From: Schaedlerella arabinosiphila | GTDB lineage: Bacteria; Bacillota; Clostridia; Lachnospirales; Lachnospiraceae | Assembly: GCF_003885045.1 (NCBI RefSeq) | Contig: NZ_RHJS01000002.1 | Coordinates: 5,821,302 to 5,885,301 of the forward strand | Length of the DNA: 64,000 bases | Reading direction: 5' to 3' | Translations under genes and position numbers: made by a program | The notes under the pieces: generated by a model | Databases searched by the model: none | Seen by the model: the letters and a program-made list of their open reading frames with translations, nothing else | Told to the model about the DNA's origin: nothing | In this document: in pieces, positions 43,084 through 51,277 of the stretch | How positions within the stretch are numbered: position 1 is the stretch's first letter | How the letters are laid out: every line of letters begins with the position of its first letter

Positions 43084-43127
43084 GAATTACATTACTGAAA
43101 ATAAAATACAGAAGAAGGAGAGAACCT

Positions 43128-44420
43128 ATGAAGCAGGATATGATTGTCATTTTGGACCTGGGCAGTACGGTAAATACGGAGGTTGCCCGCAAGATCCGCG
43201 AGATGGGCGTATACAGTGAGATTCATCCCCATGACATTTCTCTGGAAGAACTGAAAAAGCTGGAGAATGTGAGAGGGATCGTACTAAACGGCGGAGAAAA
43301 CCGGATCGTGGACGGCGCTGCCGTTGAGATCAGCCCGGAACTTTATGATTGCGGCTGCCCGATGATGGCCATTGACCACCCTACGGCAAAATGTGACAGA
43401 AAGCTGGATGCATTGCCGGAGGACGCGGTTTTGCGGGAGTTTGTATTCGACACCTGCCAGGCGCAGGCAAACTGGAATATGAAAAACTTTATTGAAGACC
43501 AGGTAGAACAGATCCGCAGGCAGGTAGGCGACAGAAAAGTGCTTCTGGCCCTGTCCGGCGGCGTAGATTCCTCTGTGGTCGCAGCCATGCTGATACGCGC
43601 CATCGGAAAGCAGCTTACATGTGTCCATGTCAATCATGGCCTGATGAGAAAAAATGAATCCGAAAGTGTGATTGAGGTTTTCCGCGACCAGCTTCATGCA
43701 AACCTGGTTTACGTGGACGGCACGGAGCGCTTTTTAGGAAAGCTGGAAGGCATCTCCGATCCGGAAGAAAAGCGCAAGATCATCGGCAGCGAATTTATCC
43801 GTGTGTTTGAAGAAGAAGCCAGAAAGCTGGAAGGGATTGATTTCTTAGGACAGGGAACCATTTATCCGGATATCATCGAAAGCGGGACCAAGACCGCGAA
43901 AATGGTAAAATCCCATCACAACGTAGGCGGCCTCCCGGAAGACCTGCAGTTTGAACTTGTGGAGCCGTTAAAGCAGCTCTTCAAAGACGAAGTACGTGCC
44001 TGCGGTATCGAATTAGGGCTTCCAGCTTCCATGGTTTACCGCCAGCCATTCCCCGGCCCGGGACTCGGCGTGCGCTGCCTGGGCGCAATCACCAGGGACC
44101 GGCTGGAGGCGGTGCGGGAATCCGACGCCATCCTTCGGGAAGAATTTGCCAATGCCGGCCTGGATAAAAAGGTATGGCAGTACTTTACCGTAGTACCGGA
44201 TTTCAAGTCAGTGGGTGTCAAAAACAATGCCAGATGCTTTGAATACATGGTGATCATCCGCGCCATCAACACAATAGACGCCATGAGCGCAACCATCGAA
44301 CGGATCGACTGGGACGTGCTGCAGAAGATCACGGACAGGATTCTGGAAGAGGTGGAGAATGTGAATCGGGTATGCTATGACATGTCGCCGAAGCCGCCTT
44401 CGACCATAGAATTTGAATAA
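43128..44420 (+). CDS. guaA: GMP synthase with vestigial glutaminase domain
   Basis: The synthetase half is complete: the PP-loop LALSGGVDSSV (Ser143-Asp147), VHVNHGLMRKNE, QGTIYPDIIESG, RQPFPGPGLGVRCLG and the C-terminal dimerisation part ending KPPSTIEFE. It amidates XMP to GMP with ATP. The N-terminal glutamine amidotransferase is only about 125 residues instead of about 200: it starts like GuaA (VILDLGSTVNTEVARKIREM, RGIVLNGGENRIVDGAA), but the nucleophile-elbow GICYG is replaced by MAIDHPTAKCD and the downstream part with the catalytic His and Glu is absent. Total 430 residues against 510-525 normally. It should depend on free ammonia or an external glutaminase. Start after GAAGGAGAGAACCT. 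Confidence 0.9.
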   Translation: MKQDMIVILDLGSTVNTEVARKIREMGVYSEIHPHDISLEELKKLENVRGIVLNGGENRIVDGAAVEISPELYDCGCPMMAIDHPTAKCDRKLDALPEDAVLREFVFDTCQAQANWNMKNFIEDQVEQIRRQVGDRKVLLALSGGVDSSVVAAMLIRAIGKQLTCVHVNHGLMRKNESESVIEVFRDQLHANLVYVDGTERFLGKLEGISDPEEKRKIIGSEFIRVFEEEARKLEGIDFLGQGTIYPDIIESGTKTAKMVKSHHNVGGLPEDLQFELVEPLKQLFKDEVRACGIELGLPASMVYRQPFPGPGLGVRCLGAITRDRLEAVRESDAILREEFANAGLDKKVWQYFTVVPDFKSVGVKNNARCFEYMVIIRAINTIDAMSATIERIDWDVLQKITDRILEEVENVNRVCYDMSPKPPSTIEFE

Positions 44421-44480
44421 AGTGAAAGATTGTGCAAATCCAGTGTTTATGTCTTTTCACGGGCTTTGGAAATGACTTTT

Positions 44481-44495
44481 GATAACAAATTGATA
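44481..44495 (+). repeat. 15-base direct repeat flanking the SDH-Panacea island, left copy
   Basis: GATAACAAATTGATA, identical to 46874-46888. The two copies bracket the low-GC three-gene island and a transposase fragment. They may be recombination sites left by integration. Confidence 0.5.
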
Positions 44496-44497
44496 AC

Positions 44498-44679
44498 TCA
44501 AACTTCGCACATAATTTTTATCTTTGCACCATAAAAATGGGAAATAAAAGGCGCTGGAATAATTTCATCCAGGTTGACGGTATTTTCGAGGAGCTCCAGG
44601 AAGGGATATTTATCGTGATTAAATTTATTTTGGCAATCAGAGAAATATCTGCTAAAGAAAGCTGTTTGTATGGTATCAT
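44498..44679 (-). pseudogene. Transposase N-terminal fragment (IS1182-like)
   Basis: From an ATG at 44679 (preceded by AAAGGAGTTGTAACTC) the sequence reads MIPYKQLSLADI and, after a one-base loss, continues as SDCQNKFNHDKYPFLELLE, then NTVNLDEIIPAPFISHFYGA, resembling the start of IS1182-type DDE transposases. It stops after about 60 codons. Both a frameshift and a truncation make it non-functional. The rest of the 44421-44851 gap holds no recognised gene. Confidence 0.65.
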
Positions 44680-44851
44680 ATGAGTTACAACTCCTTTACT
44701 GGTGGATATGGTTAATTGTTACTGGGAATTTCAATTGTACCATAAATCAGTGAGGAGTTGTTCTAATTTTTAATAAAAAGATTCCCTTATTATGCGGGTT
44801 TTGAAGTTTTGAAAATACCTAAATTCGATTATATTGATGAAAGGATGTAAT

Positions 44852-45901
44852 ATGTACCAAGAGCGGTTAGAATTGTATAGAAAATTAGAAAAGGAATACA
44901 ATAGTAAAGTGCTTGTTTATATTACAAGTGATAGAAATAATATGGGTGCACAGATTGCTCCTGACGTAATTGATTTTTTTATTGGTCACTTAGATAAAAT
45001 AGGAATTTCTAAAAAAATATCTTTATACTTATATACACGTGGAGGCGATACAGCAGCGGCATGGAATATAGTAAATTTGTTGCGGATGTATTGTGACGAA
45101 TTGCAGGTAATTGTTCCTCATAAAGCACATAGTGCAGGGACTATAATAAGCCTTGGTGCTAATGAAATTATTATGACAAAGCAGGCGACATTAAGTCCTA
45201 TTGATCCGAGTATTAATACTGCATTGAATCCTTCGATACCCAACGGAATGGGAAATACTTTTCCGGTTAGTGTTGAAGCTGTAAAAGGATATTTGGAGTT
45301 TGCAAAAGAAGAGTTAGCAATAAAGGATGATGTTGCATTATCTAACATTTTAATTAAATTGAGCGATTATGTTCACCCGTTGGTTTTGGGACAGGTATAT
45401 AGGTCAAGAGCTCAGATTCAAATGTTAGCAGAAAAACTATTGCAAAATCAAGTTACGAATAAAGAAATAACAAAAAAAATCATTGCCTTTTTATGTAGTG
45501 AATCGGGAAGTCATGATTATACTATTAACAGACGTGAAGCAGAGAATGATTTGGGGTTAAAAGTGTCAAAACCAACAGATGTGCAATATAGTATTATAAA
45601 GGCGATTTATGATGATATTAATAATGAATTACAATTTAATAAAGCTTTTAATCTAGCTGAAATAAATGGCGCTTACGCAGTAAGGAGATGTTTAGTTGAG
45701 AGCTTGAAAGGGGGAGCAGACTATTTTGTTACTGAAGGCGAGTGTATTCATGGGCAGGATACTAATGGGCAGCATGTTGTCCAAAATAGAGCGACATTTG
45801 AGGGGTGGCGCCATGAAGATAAAGAAATAAAGGTTTTAGAAGTAAACGATTTGGAAAATGAGGAGGTGTATTATGAAAAAAGTGATGAATTTCAAGTATA
45901 A
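44852..45901 (+). CDS. Clp-fold serine protease of the SDH type
   Basis: 349-residue cytoplasmic protein with a ClpP/SppA-like crotonase fold, SDH_sah family. ISLYLYTRGGDTAAAWNIV (about residues 53-71) is the glycine-rich oxyanion-side motif, and VPHKAHSAGTIISLGANEI contains the probable nucleophile Ser94, followed by ATLSPIDPSIN. GSHDYTINRREAENDLGL (about residues 219-236) supplies a conserved His that may complete the site. No signal peptide. The ATG at 44852 follows AAAGGATGTAAT. It overlaps the Panacea gene by 29 bases. Much lower GC than flanking genes, so probably acquired. Likely effector or processing enzyme of a small defence or toxin-antitoxin module; this is inferred. Confidence 0.75.
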   Translation: MYQERLELYRKLEKEYNSKVLVYITSDRNNMGAQIAPDVIDFFIGHLDKIGISKKISLYLYTRGGDTAAAWNIVNLLRMYCDELQVIVPHKAHSAGTIISLGANEIIMTKQATLSPIDPSINTALNPSIPNGMGNTFPVSVEAVKGYLEFAKEELAIKDDVALSNILIKLSDYVHPLVLGQVYRSRAQIQMLAEKLLQNQVTNKEITKKIIAFLCSESGSHDYTINRREAENDLGLKVSKPTDVQYSIIKAIYDDINNELQFNKAFNLAEINGAYAVRRCLVESLKGGADYFVTEGECIHGQDTNGQHVVQNRATFEGWRHEDKEIKVLEVNDLENEEVYYEKSDEFQV

Positions 45902-46466
45902 TGATTCAATAAGTACTGGCAGTACCAATTATTATACTACGGTTACCTCTGCAATTCCTAATAATGATGATAGAGTTGTTATTGTGGATTCTTACAACGA
46001 AATTGAGAAGTTGGGGGATGTAGGAAAGTACTCTATTTTTGATATTGCTAATTGGTTTTTAAATAAAGGAGATATGACACAAAAAAAATTACAAAAATTG
46101 TGTTATTATGCGCAAGCGTGGTGCTATGCTCTAAAAGAAAAAAGACTAATTAAATCGGATTTTCAGGCTTGGGTACATGGACCAGTTTCGCCAGCGTTAT
46201 ATGACAGATTTAAACAGTTTGGATATGATACTATTAAGATAAGTGGAACATATAAATGTAATATTAGCAAAGAAGATGTTAGCTTATTGGAGGATATATG
46301 GGAGACTTACGGAGATAAAACAGGAAATGCATTGGAGGCGCTTACACATCGAGAATTGCCTTGGATTGAAGCTAGACGCGGTTATGCTGAAAACGAAAGG
46401 TGTACTGTAGTTATTTCGCCGGAGGCAATGAAAATGTACTACAAGTCTATTTATGTAGGCGAATAA
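45873..46466 (+). CDS. Panacea (DUF4065) domain protein
   Basis: 197 residues. After a divergent N-terminal 45 residues, a Panacea domain is clear: IFDIANWFLNKGDMTQKKLQ, then KLCYYAQAWCYALKEKRLIK and FQAWVHGPVSPALYDRFKQF, ending in the helical LPWIEARRGY segment. Panacea domains act as the neutralising part of many toxin-antitoxin pairs and recur in prophages and defence loci. The start at 45873 has GAGGAGGTGTATT and lies within the SDH gene (29-base overlap), so the two are translated together. A small gene follows 18 bases after it. Confidence 0.85.
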   Translation: MKKVMNFKYNDSISTGSTNYYTTVTSAIPNNDDRVVIVDSYNEIEKLGDVGKYSIFDIANWFLNKGDMTQKKLQKLCYYAQAWCYALKEKRLIKSDFQAWVHGPVSPALYDRFKQFGYDTIKISGTYKCNISKEDVSLLEDIWETYGDKTGNALEALTHRELPWIEARRGYAENERCTVVISPEAMKMYYKSIYVGE

Positions 46467-46484
46467 TTTCCCGGAATAACAATT

Positions 46485-46802
46485 ATGGCAAAAATATTAA
46501 CTAACCAAAGAGATGTGCCGTTTGAATTGAGTTTTAAATATCCGCTTGAAAAAGGATATACTTTTAAAGAAATGAGTATGAAAAATATTAAAGAATTTCA
46601 AGGATTTTTGGATAAAGTATCTCGTATGACAGTACAACAAGTGGATAATTTATATGCAAGAAAGCCGTATGCGAATGATTGTTATAATGGTATGCAGGTT
46701 TATCATTATGGAGTGACTGAGACTTTTAGAATACATGTGGTATTAGAAGCTGGTTATTATAAAATTATTAGACTAGATCCAAATCATAAAGTACATAATT
46801 GA
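46485..46802 (+). CDS. Small unknown protein in the SDH-Panacea operon, possible toxin
   Basis: 105 residues, basic, no membrane segment. The C-terminus YHYGVTETFRIHVVLEAGYY, then KIIRLDPNHKVHN, has the strand pattern of RelE/ParE-fold toxins, but the similarity is weak and I do not recognise a family. The start is 18 bases after the Panacea stop; no good ribosome site precedes it, suggesting coupling. Because Panacea proteins neutralise diverse neighbouring toxins, this is the natural toxin candidate; the SDH protease is the alternative. Confidence 0.6.
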   Translation: MAKILTNQRDVPFELSFKYPLEKGYTFKEMSMKNIKEFQGFLDKVSRMTVQQVDNLYARKPYANDCYNGMQVYHYGVTETFRIHVVLEAGYYKIIRLDPNHKVHN

Positions 46803-46873
46803 AAGTGGATTGTCTGTTGTTTTTAATTATCCATATTTTTACATAAATAGACATTGAAATTGTTATCAATGCC

Positions 46874-46888
46874 GATAACAAATTGATA
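46874..46888 (+). repeat. 15-base direct repeat flanking the SDH-Panacea island, right copy
   Basis: GATAACAAATTGATA, same as 44481-44495. Here the left part is also inverted just upstream (ATTGTTATC, about 46861-46869), giving a core-site-like palindrome around AATGCC. Confidence 0.5.
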
Positions 46889-47002
46889 TCATGAGCCCAT
46901 ATAGGCTGGATAATATGGAGAAATCAAATAATCAAAACAACTATAAACACGACAATGAATAATAAATAAAATTGATTAGTAGTTGTCGAGTTCGAATGAC
47001 GG

Positions 47003-47051
47003 ACAAAACGCCGGAAATACCGATAAAATGGGTGTTTCCGGCGTTGTTTTA
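47003..47051. terminator. Bidirectional terminator after the SDH-Panacea operon and the MerR gene
   Basis: ACAAAACGCCGGAAATACC pairs with GGGTGTTTCCGGCGTTGT, with loop GATAAAAT and T run TTTTAT. It separates converging transcripts. The loop and arms resemble the terminator at 49843. Confidence 0.85.
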
Positions 47052-47074
47052 TACCGTTTGGCTCTAAAATGGTG

Positions 47075-47953
47075 CTAATTGTTTTCGTAAGCGTTATTCT
47101 CCGAATAATAACGGAACGCCTTTACGATATAATCAGAAGCCCCTTTTCCATATTTGCCATCAGTCATATTTTTTATATAATCGCTTGAATATGTGTCGAT
47201 GAGAACATTGATACAGGGCTTATCGAGGAATACGCTGGTGCTGTTTTTCTGTATAAACTGCAATAGTTCATATACAATAGATTGTATTTTCGGGGAAGAA
47301 ACATCTTCTGACAAATCGGCGGTTAGTCTGCCATACAGTATATCAGACTGTTTTCCAATTTCTTTCACGTCTTCCGTTAATTGTGTTTTCATAAATTCAG
47401 AGAAATGCTCTAAATTGTATTTCATGGTTTCAGTGTATTTTTCAATACTGCCGAATTGCTGGATGGCGAGTTTCGCTACCTCGGATTCGTCATCTTTGAT
47501 TTTCCGAATAAACATATCAAAATTTTCAATGCTTCCCCAGTGCTTGATAACGTCATCGGTGCTGTTGTCTTTAAAATCCTCTAATGCGGTAATGTAATCA
47601 GACAGGTCAAATTCTTTAAAACTCATACATTGTTCTCCTTTCTCTAAGCGGCTGAGAAGCTGTATAAGTCTGTCTGTCCGATTGCGTTTCAGCAAAAGCA
47701 TCTCTTTTTGCTTTTTGAAAGCCTTAATCCTATCAAAGTCTGGTTTTTGCAGAATTTCTTGAATCTCTTTCAGCTTAAAGCCCAATTCCTTAAAAAACAG
47801 AATTTGCTGCAGCTTTTGCAAGGCTTCATCATCATATAGACGATAACCGGACCTGGTCAATTCACTTGGTTTTAATAGTCCAATCTCGTCATAATATTGT
47901 AATGTGCGGGTGCTTATGCCTGTTAGTTCAGCAACCTGGCTTATAGTGCGCAT
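47075..47953 (-). CDS. MerR-family regulator with TipAS-like ligand domain
   Basis: 292 residues. N-terminal MerR winged helix: MRTISQVAELTGISTRTLQY, YDEIGLLKPSELTRSGYRLY and LQKLQQILFFKELGFKLKEI, a coiled-coil dimer helix (about 75-110), then a TipAS-type ligand-binding domain (about 150-290) as in TipAL-like sensors of peptide antibiotics. Its own promoter has the stretched 19-base spacer typical of MerR activation (48030-48060) with the dyad CACGT-A-ACGTG, so it probably autoregulates. Ligand unknown. Confidence 0.88.
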   Translation of the reverse strand: MRTISQVAELTGISTRTLQYYDEIGLLKPSELTRSGYRLYDDEALQKLQQILFFKELGFKLKEIQEILQKPDFDRIKAFKKQKEMLLLKRNRTDRLIQLLSRLEKGEQCMSFKEFDLSDYITALEDFKDNSTDDVIKHWGSIENFDMFIRKIKDDESEVAKLAIQQFGSIEKYTETMKYNLEHFSEFMKTQLTEDVKEIGKQSDILYGRLTADLSEDVSSPKIQSIVYELLQFIQKNSTSVFLDKPCINVLIDTYSSDYIKNMTDGKYGKGASDYIVKAFRYYSENNAYENN

Positions 47954-48029
47954 TCTTATCAGCTCCTTAAATTTGTGAAGAAGAAGGGCAGTGACTGCCG
48001 GCTTATATCTATTCTGCTCCTATGAGAAA

Positions 48030-48060
48030 AGAATACAGTATCACGTTACGTGGAAGTCAA
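48030..48060 (-). promoter_or_regulatory. MerR-type promoter with 19-base spacer and palindromic operator
   Basis: Minus strand: TTGACT, 19 bases, TATTCT. The spacer contains CACGT-A-ACGTG, a MerR-style operator that lets the regulator untwist the DNA and activate. It faces the gene ending at 47075. Confidence 0.75.
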
Positions 48061-48173
48061 TACTTTTTGTTCAAAATTTTTATTATTCTTTCATTAGTGC
48101 AAGAGTAGTCCGGGAAATTGAAAAATCTGATCATTTCGTGTATACTTAGAAAAAATTAGTAGGAGAAATGGAT

Positions 48174-49397
48174 ATGGGACAAAAACAGGCATATGAACCT
48201 CTGGTTATTCAGGCAAACATGGACAGGCTTTCGGATATATATGAATTGATTCATATGACGATTAAGGCTATATACACAAAGTATTATTCGGATAAGGCGG
48301 TCGAGTTCTTTCTGGAACTTCACAGTAAAGAAAACATCGCAAACGATATTTCTGCAGGAAAAGTATATGTGGTTATCTTTCAACAGGAAGTGATTGGAAC
48401 AGGTACGTTGGACGGGAATCATATTATGCGCGTATTCGTATCACCTCAGTTCCAAAGGCAGGGGATTGGTACGCTTATTATGGATTTTCTTGAAGCTGAA
48501 ATCATAAAGGGACATGGTGCTGCATGGTTGGAATCTTCGCTTCCCGCAGGGAAATTTTATCACAATCGCGGGTATATTACAAAGGGATATGAGGAATATC
48601 CGCTAGGAAATGATAAAGTGCTGGCATATGCGATCATGTGCAGAAAAAATTTCCCGATTGATCCCAAGGAATTTAATGCACCGTCTCAGCTTGTAAGACG
48701 TGAAATGGAATTACAAGGGATTGATTTAGACGAATTGAGAACGGTTTTTCCAAAGAGGTTATACCTTCTCGCAGACAGCCTGTACGACACGATGCTTGAA
48801 AAAAATGCAGGAACACTTACCTATCATGTGGGCGGCGGGGTGTATGTTATGGATCATGACAACTCGGTCGGATTTGTAAAGGGGGAGATGTGTTCGCCGG
48901 GAATCGCAGCTCAGGCTGAAGATCTGATCGCCGCAGGAGCGAAAGAGCTGATTCATGTAGGATTTGCGGGAGGATATCCGGGAACAAAGATCGGAGACGT
49001 GGTGATCACTGACGGAGCATTCCATGATACGGCTGTTGCAGGCTTGTACGGCTGTAATGGAGAGATTGTCCGATCAACAAAGGAACTCACCGATTTGCTC
49101 TGCAGGGAAATGGACGCAAAAGGGATTGCATACCGCAGGGGCTGTCATCGGACTACCGACGCTGGGTATGTTCAGCCATATTGGAGTGCAAAATATTATG
49201 AGGACAAGGGTGTGCTTTGCGTTGAAATGGAAGGCGCAGGTCTGTTTTCGGTAGCAAAATTCCGCTCTTGCCGTGCAGCCGGAATCTATGTAATATCGGA
49301 TTCCGGTTCCGGAGACGATTGGAATCTTGGATGGGGTGAGAAGGCTTTGGAGGCAAGTATCAGCAAAGTGATAGATGCAATTACGAACAATGGATAA
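48174..49397 (+). CDS. GNAT acetyltransferase fused to a nucleoside-phosphorylase domain
   Basis: 407 residues combining two enzymes. Residues about 10-155 are a GNAT domain: EVIGTGTLDGNHIMRVFVSP and the acetyl-CoA loop QFQRQGIGTLIMDFLEAE. Residues about 165-407 are a PNP/UDP phosphorylase domain: FVKGEMCSPGIAAQAEDLIA, ELIHVGFAGGYPGTKIGDVV and VLCVEMEGAGLFSVAKF (purine/pyrimidine and ribose-1-phosphate site), ending with the SDSGSGDDWN segment. Such fusions are rare in my memory. The ATG at 48174 is eight bases after AGGAG; the ATG at 48168 is too close. It may act on a modified nucleoside, for example in salvage or drug inactivation; unproven. Confidence 0.85.
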   Translation: MGQKQAYEPLVIQANMDRLSDIYELIHMTIKAIYTKYYSDKAVEFFLELHSKENIANDISAGKVYVVIFQQEVIGTGTLDGNHIMRVFVSPQFQRQGIGTLIMDFLEAEIIKGHGAAWLESSLPAGKFYHNRGYITKGYEEYPLGNDKVLAYAIMCRKNFPIDPKEFNAPSQLVRREMELQGIDLDELRTVFPKRLYLLADSLYDTMLEKNAGTLTYHVGGGVYVMDHDNSVGFVKGEMCSPGIAAQAEDLIAAGAKELIHVGFAGGYPGTKIGDVVITDGAFHDTAVAGLYGCNGEIVRSTKELTDLLCREMDAKGIAYRRGCHRTTDAGYVQPYWSAKYYEDKGVLCVEMEGAGLFSVAKFRSCRAAGIYVISDSGSGDDWNLGWGEKALEASISKVIDAITNNG

Positions 49398-49514
49398 ACG
49401 GATACATGTTCACTTAATATTTCGGAATATTAAGTACTAAATGAATTTAAATAATTATAAAATATGAGCCGATTAAAAAAGTCTATGTTGAGATGGTGAA
49501 ATAGATTGTAGAAA

Positions 49515-49796
49515 GTGAGGCAGAAAACGCAGAAAACGCTGAATGATTATATGGCAATTTCTTATCGGATGGAGATTGTGGAGGACAAGGGAGGAGGGGG
49601 CTTTGTTGTTTTCTATCCTGATCTTCCGGGGGGCATTACTTGCGGTCAAACGGTAGAAGATGCAGTAGCAAATGCGGCAGATGCTAAGAGGGCGTGGATA
49701 GAAGCTGCCCTTGAAGAAGGGATTGAGATCAATGAACCTAACAGCCTGGAAGACTCTTCCGGCCAAATCAAAATGAAAAATACAGCATGGTATTGA
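49515..49796 (+). pseudogene. HicB-like antitoxin, truncated and without HicA
   Basis: The frame encodes a HicB-type partial RNase H fold: YRMEIVEDKGGGGFVVFYPD, then LPGGITCGQTVEDAVANAAD and AKRAWIEAALEEGIEI. Full-length members continue after NSLEDSSGQ with a ribbon-helix-helix (usually starting FKLRIPKSLH); here it ends at QIKMKNTAWY. No HicA-like dsRBD toxin is present on either side. GTG 49515 or ATG 49551 could be the start. Probably a decayed remnant, although a short form could still be expressed. Confidence 0.65.
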
Positions 49797-49842
49797 AAAA
49801 CTCCAGTAATACGGCAACATAAAATCAATTTTAATAACGGAT

Positions 49843-49888
49843 AACAATCCCGGAAATGCTGATAAAATAGATGTCTCCGGGATTGTTT
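49843..49888. terminator. Bidirectional terminator between the HicB remnant and the EcsC-like gene
   Basis: AACAATCCCGGAAAT pairs with GTCTCCGGGATTGTT around a GCTGATAAAATAG loop, followed by TTTT. Closely similar in layout and loop to the terminator at 47003. Confidence 0.85.
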
Positions 49889-49916
49889 TATGACGTTTGT
49901 TATTGAAATAATGAGA

Positions 49917-50867
49917 TTATATTTCTTCTATTTCGATTGCATCAACAATAATGGCTTCTTCTTCGGTAGTATGATGATAGGGATTGCTCAATAGAGTATC
50001 CTGTAAAGAAGCTTTCAGTTTGTCGCAGCATGGCTTGAAAGAGAGATATGTGATACCGCCTCCGATTACACCGCCGACAACAGGAATCGCCTTTTTAAAG
50101 AAACCAGAAAATACTTGCTTGGTCATATTTACTCCAAACCATTTTGAGACACTTTTTACAATAGGGTAGATTGTGCCTTTGGTTAAAGCTGTTTTCATCA
50201 GTTTCTTTTCTACGCCTTTTCCTAAAGCGGTTGCCATTGCCTTGAGAGCAGCATTTGTGCCTTGTACTCCATACATAACACCGAGACAAATGATTAAAAG
50301 ATTCATGGTTTCGGAATCGAATCTATGCTCTTTTTCTGTGGTGTCAATTTCCGGGAATCCATATAAGTACATTAGTTTTTGCGTGGCTCGAAGCATATAA
50401 CCATAATATTGTACCAAATCAGCAGGAATCGTGGCGACCATAGCTACGCCGCCCGGCGCACCAAGTGCAGCAGAGATTCCAGAAACACAGTTCCGTTCAA
50501 ATTTAATTACTTCATCAGCAATTTTGTCAACTTCACTGGACTGAATTTTTGCGTAAGCTGGATTGTGTGAAATTGCGAGGTCAATCACTTCTTGCGGGTG
50601 ATTTTTCATCAATTCTTTCTGCAGAAAATCTGCCCGGTTTACTTTAATGCCGGGTGTCTGTAAACCAATAATGATAAAATCTTCAATATCAATTTCGCCA
50701 TTGCCGTTTGCGTCTATTGCGCTAACAATGGAATCTTTGGATTTTGTAACAACGTTTTTGGCTTTATCTGTTGCGTTTGAGAGCGTTGTACCCGCATTTT
50801 TTACTACGCTGTTTAAATTTATTTTCTTAGATGCTTTTGTGTCATTTGATTCATTTGTATTTTTCAT
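49917..50867 (-). CDS. EcsC-family protein with an EF-hand-like loop
   Basis: 316 residues. The central part (about 120-290) matches EcsC-like proteins: GGVAMVATIPADLVQYYGYM, then LRATQKLMYLYGFPEI and a hydrophobic glycine-rich KAIPVVGGVIGGGITYLSF. Near the N-terminus (about residues 52-65) DANGNGEIDIEDF has the spacing of a calcium-binding EF-hand loop. The first 45 residues are Lys/Ser/Thr-rich and probably disordered. Function of this family is unclear (EcsC of Bacillus accompanies an ABC transporter; none is adjacent here). Start has AAGGAGAATGAACC. AT-rich relative to neighbours. Confidence 0.72.
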   Translation of the reverse strand: MKNTNESNDTKASKKINLNSVVKNAGTTLSNATDKAKNVVTKSKDSIVSAIDANGNGEIDIEDFIIIGLQTPGIKVNRADFLQKELMKNHPQEVIDLAISHNPAYAKIQSSEVDKIADEVIKFERNCVSGISAALGAPGGVAMVATIPADLVQYYGYMLRATQKLMYLYGFPEIDTTEKEHRFDSETMNLLIICLGVMYGVQGTNAALKAMATALGKGVEKKLMKTALTKGTIYPIVKSVSKWFGVNMTKQVFSGFFKKAIPVVGGVIGGGITYLSFKPCCDKLKASLQDTLLSNPYHHTTEEEAIIVDAIEIEEI

Positions 50868-51162
50868 GGTTCATTCTCCTTCCAAAATAGGACGTGTATT
50901 TTTCGCGAGAAGTTAATTTTAAACTATCCCGTATATTTCATTTTTATATGATCCGCTACTAAACATTTTCCTCTGGCAAATAGAGAGTCTGAGCGCTAAA
51001 AACAGATACAGTATAACAATATTTTACTGAAAAATCTATACTTTTACCTGCATTTTAAACTTTCAAAAAACCCTTTTCGTAGATAAAAAGCAGATAATTA
51101 TATCTTATACTCCCTATACTTTTTCGAAACATCAGGTTTCGTAACGTTATGGAAAAGCTTTG
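50868..51162. other. Gene-free intergenic stretch
   Basis: AT-rich region between the divergent EcsC-like and GNAT genes. Only a small hairpin CGAAAC-ATCAG-GTTTCG (about 51125-51141) is visible before the promoter at 51163. Confidence 0.5.
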
Positions 51163-51191
51163 TTGACTCTCCTCATTGCGCCTGCTAGAAT
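51163..51191 (+). promoter_or_regulatory. sigma-A promoter before the GNAT gene
   Basis: TTGACT and TAGAAT separated by exactly 17 bases, 86 bases before the start codon. Confidence 0.7.
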
Positions 51192-51277
51192 AAAGTTACA
51201 AAGAAAGTTTGCCCCTTCGTCGCAAAGTGAAGGATTTTTCCATAGCATGGGTGGAATCTTTGAGAGGAGCTGTGAGA

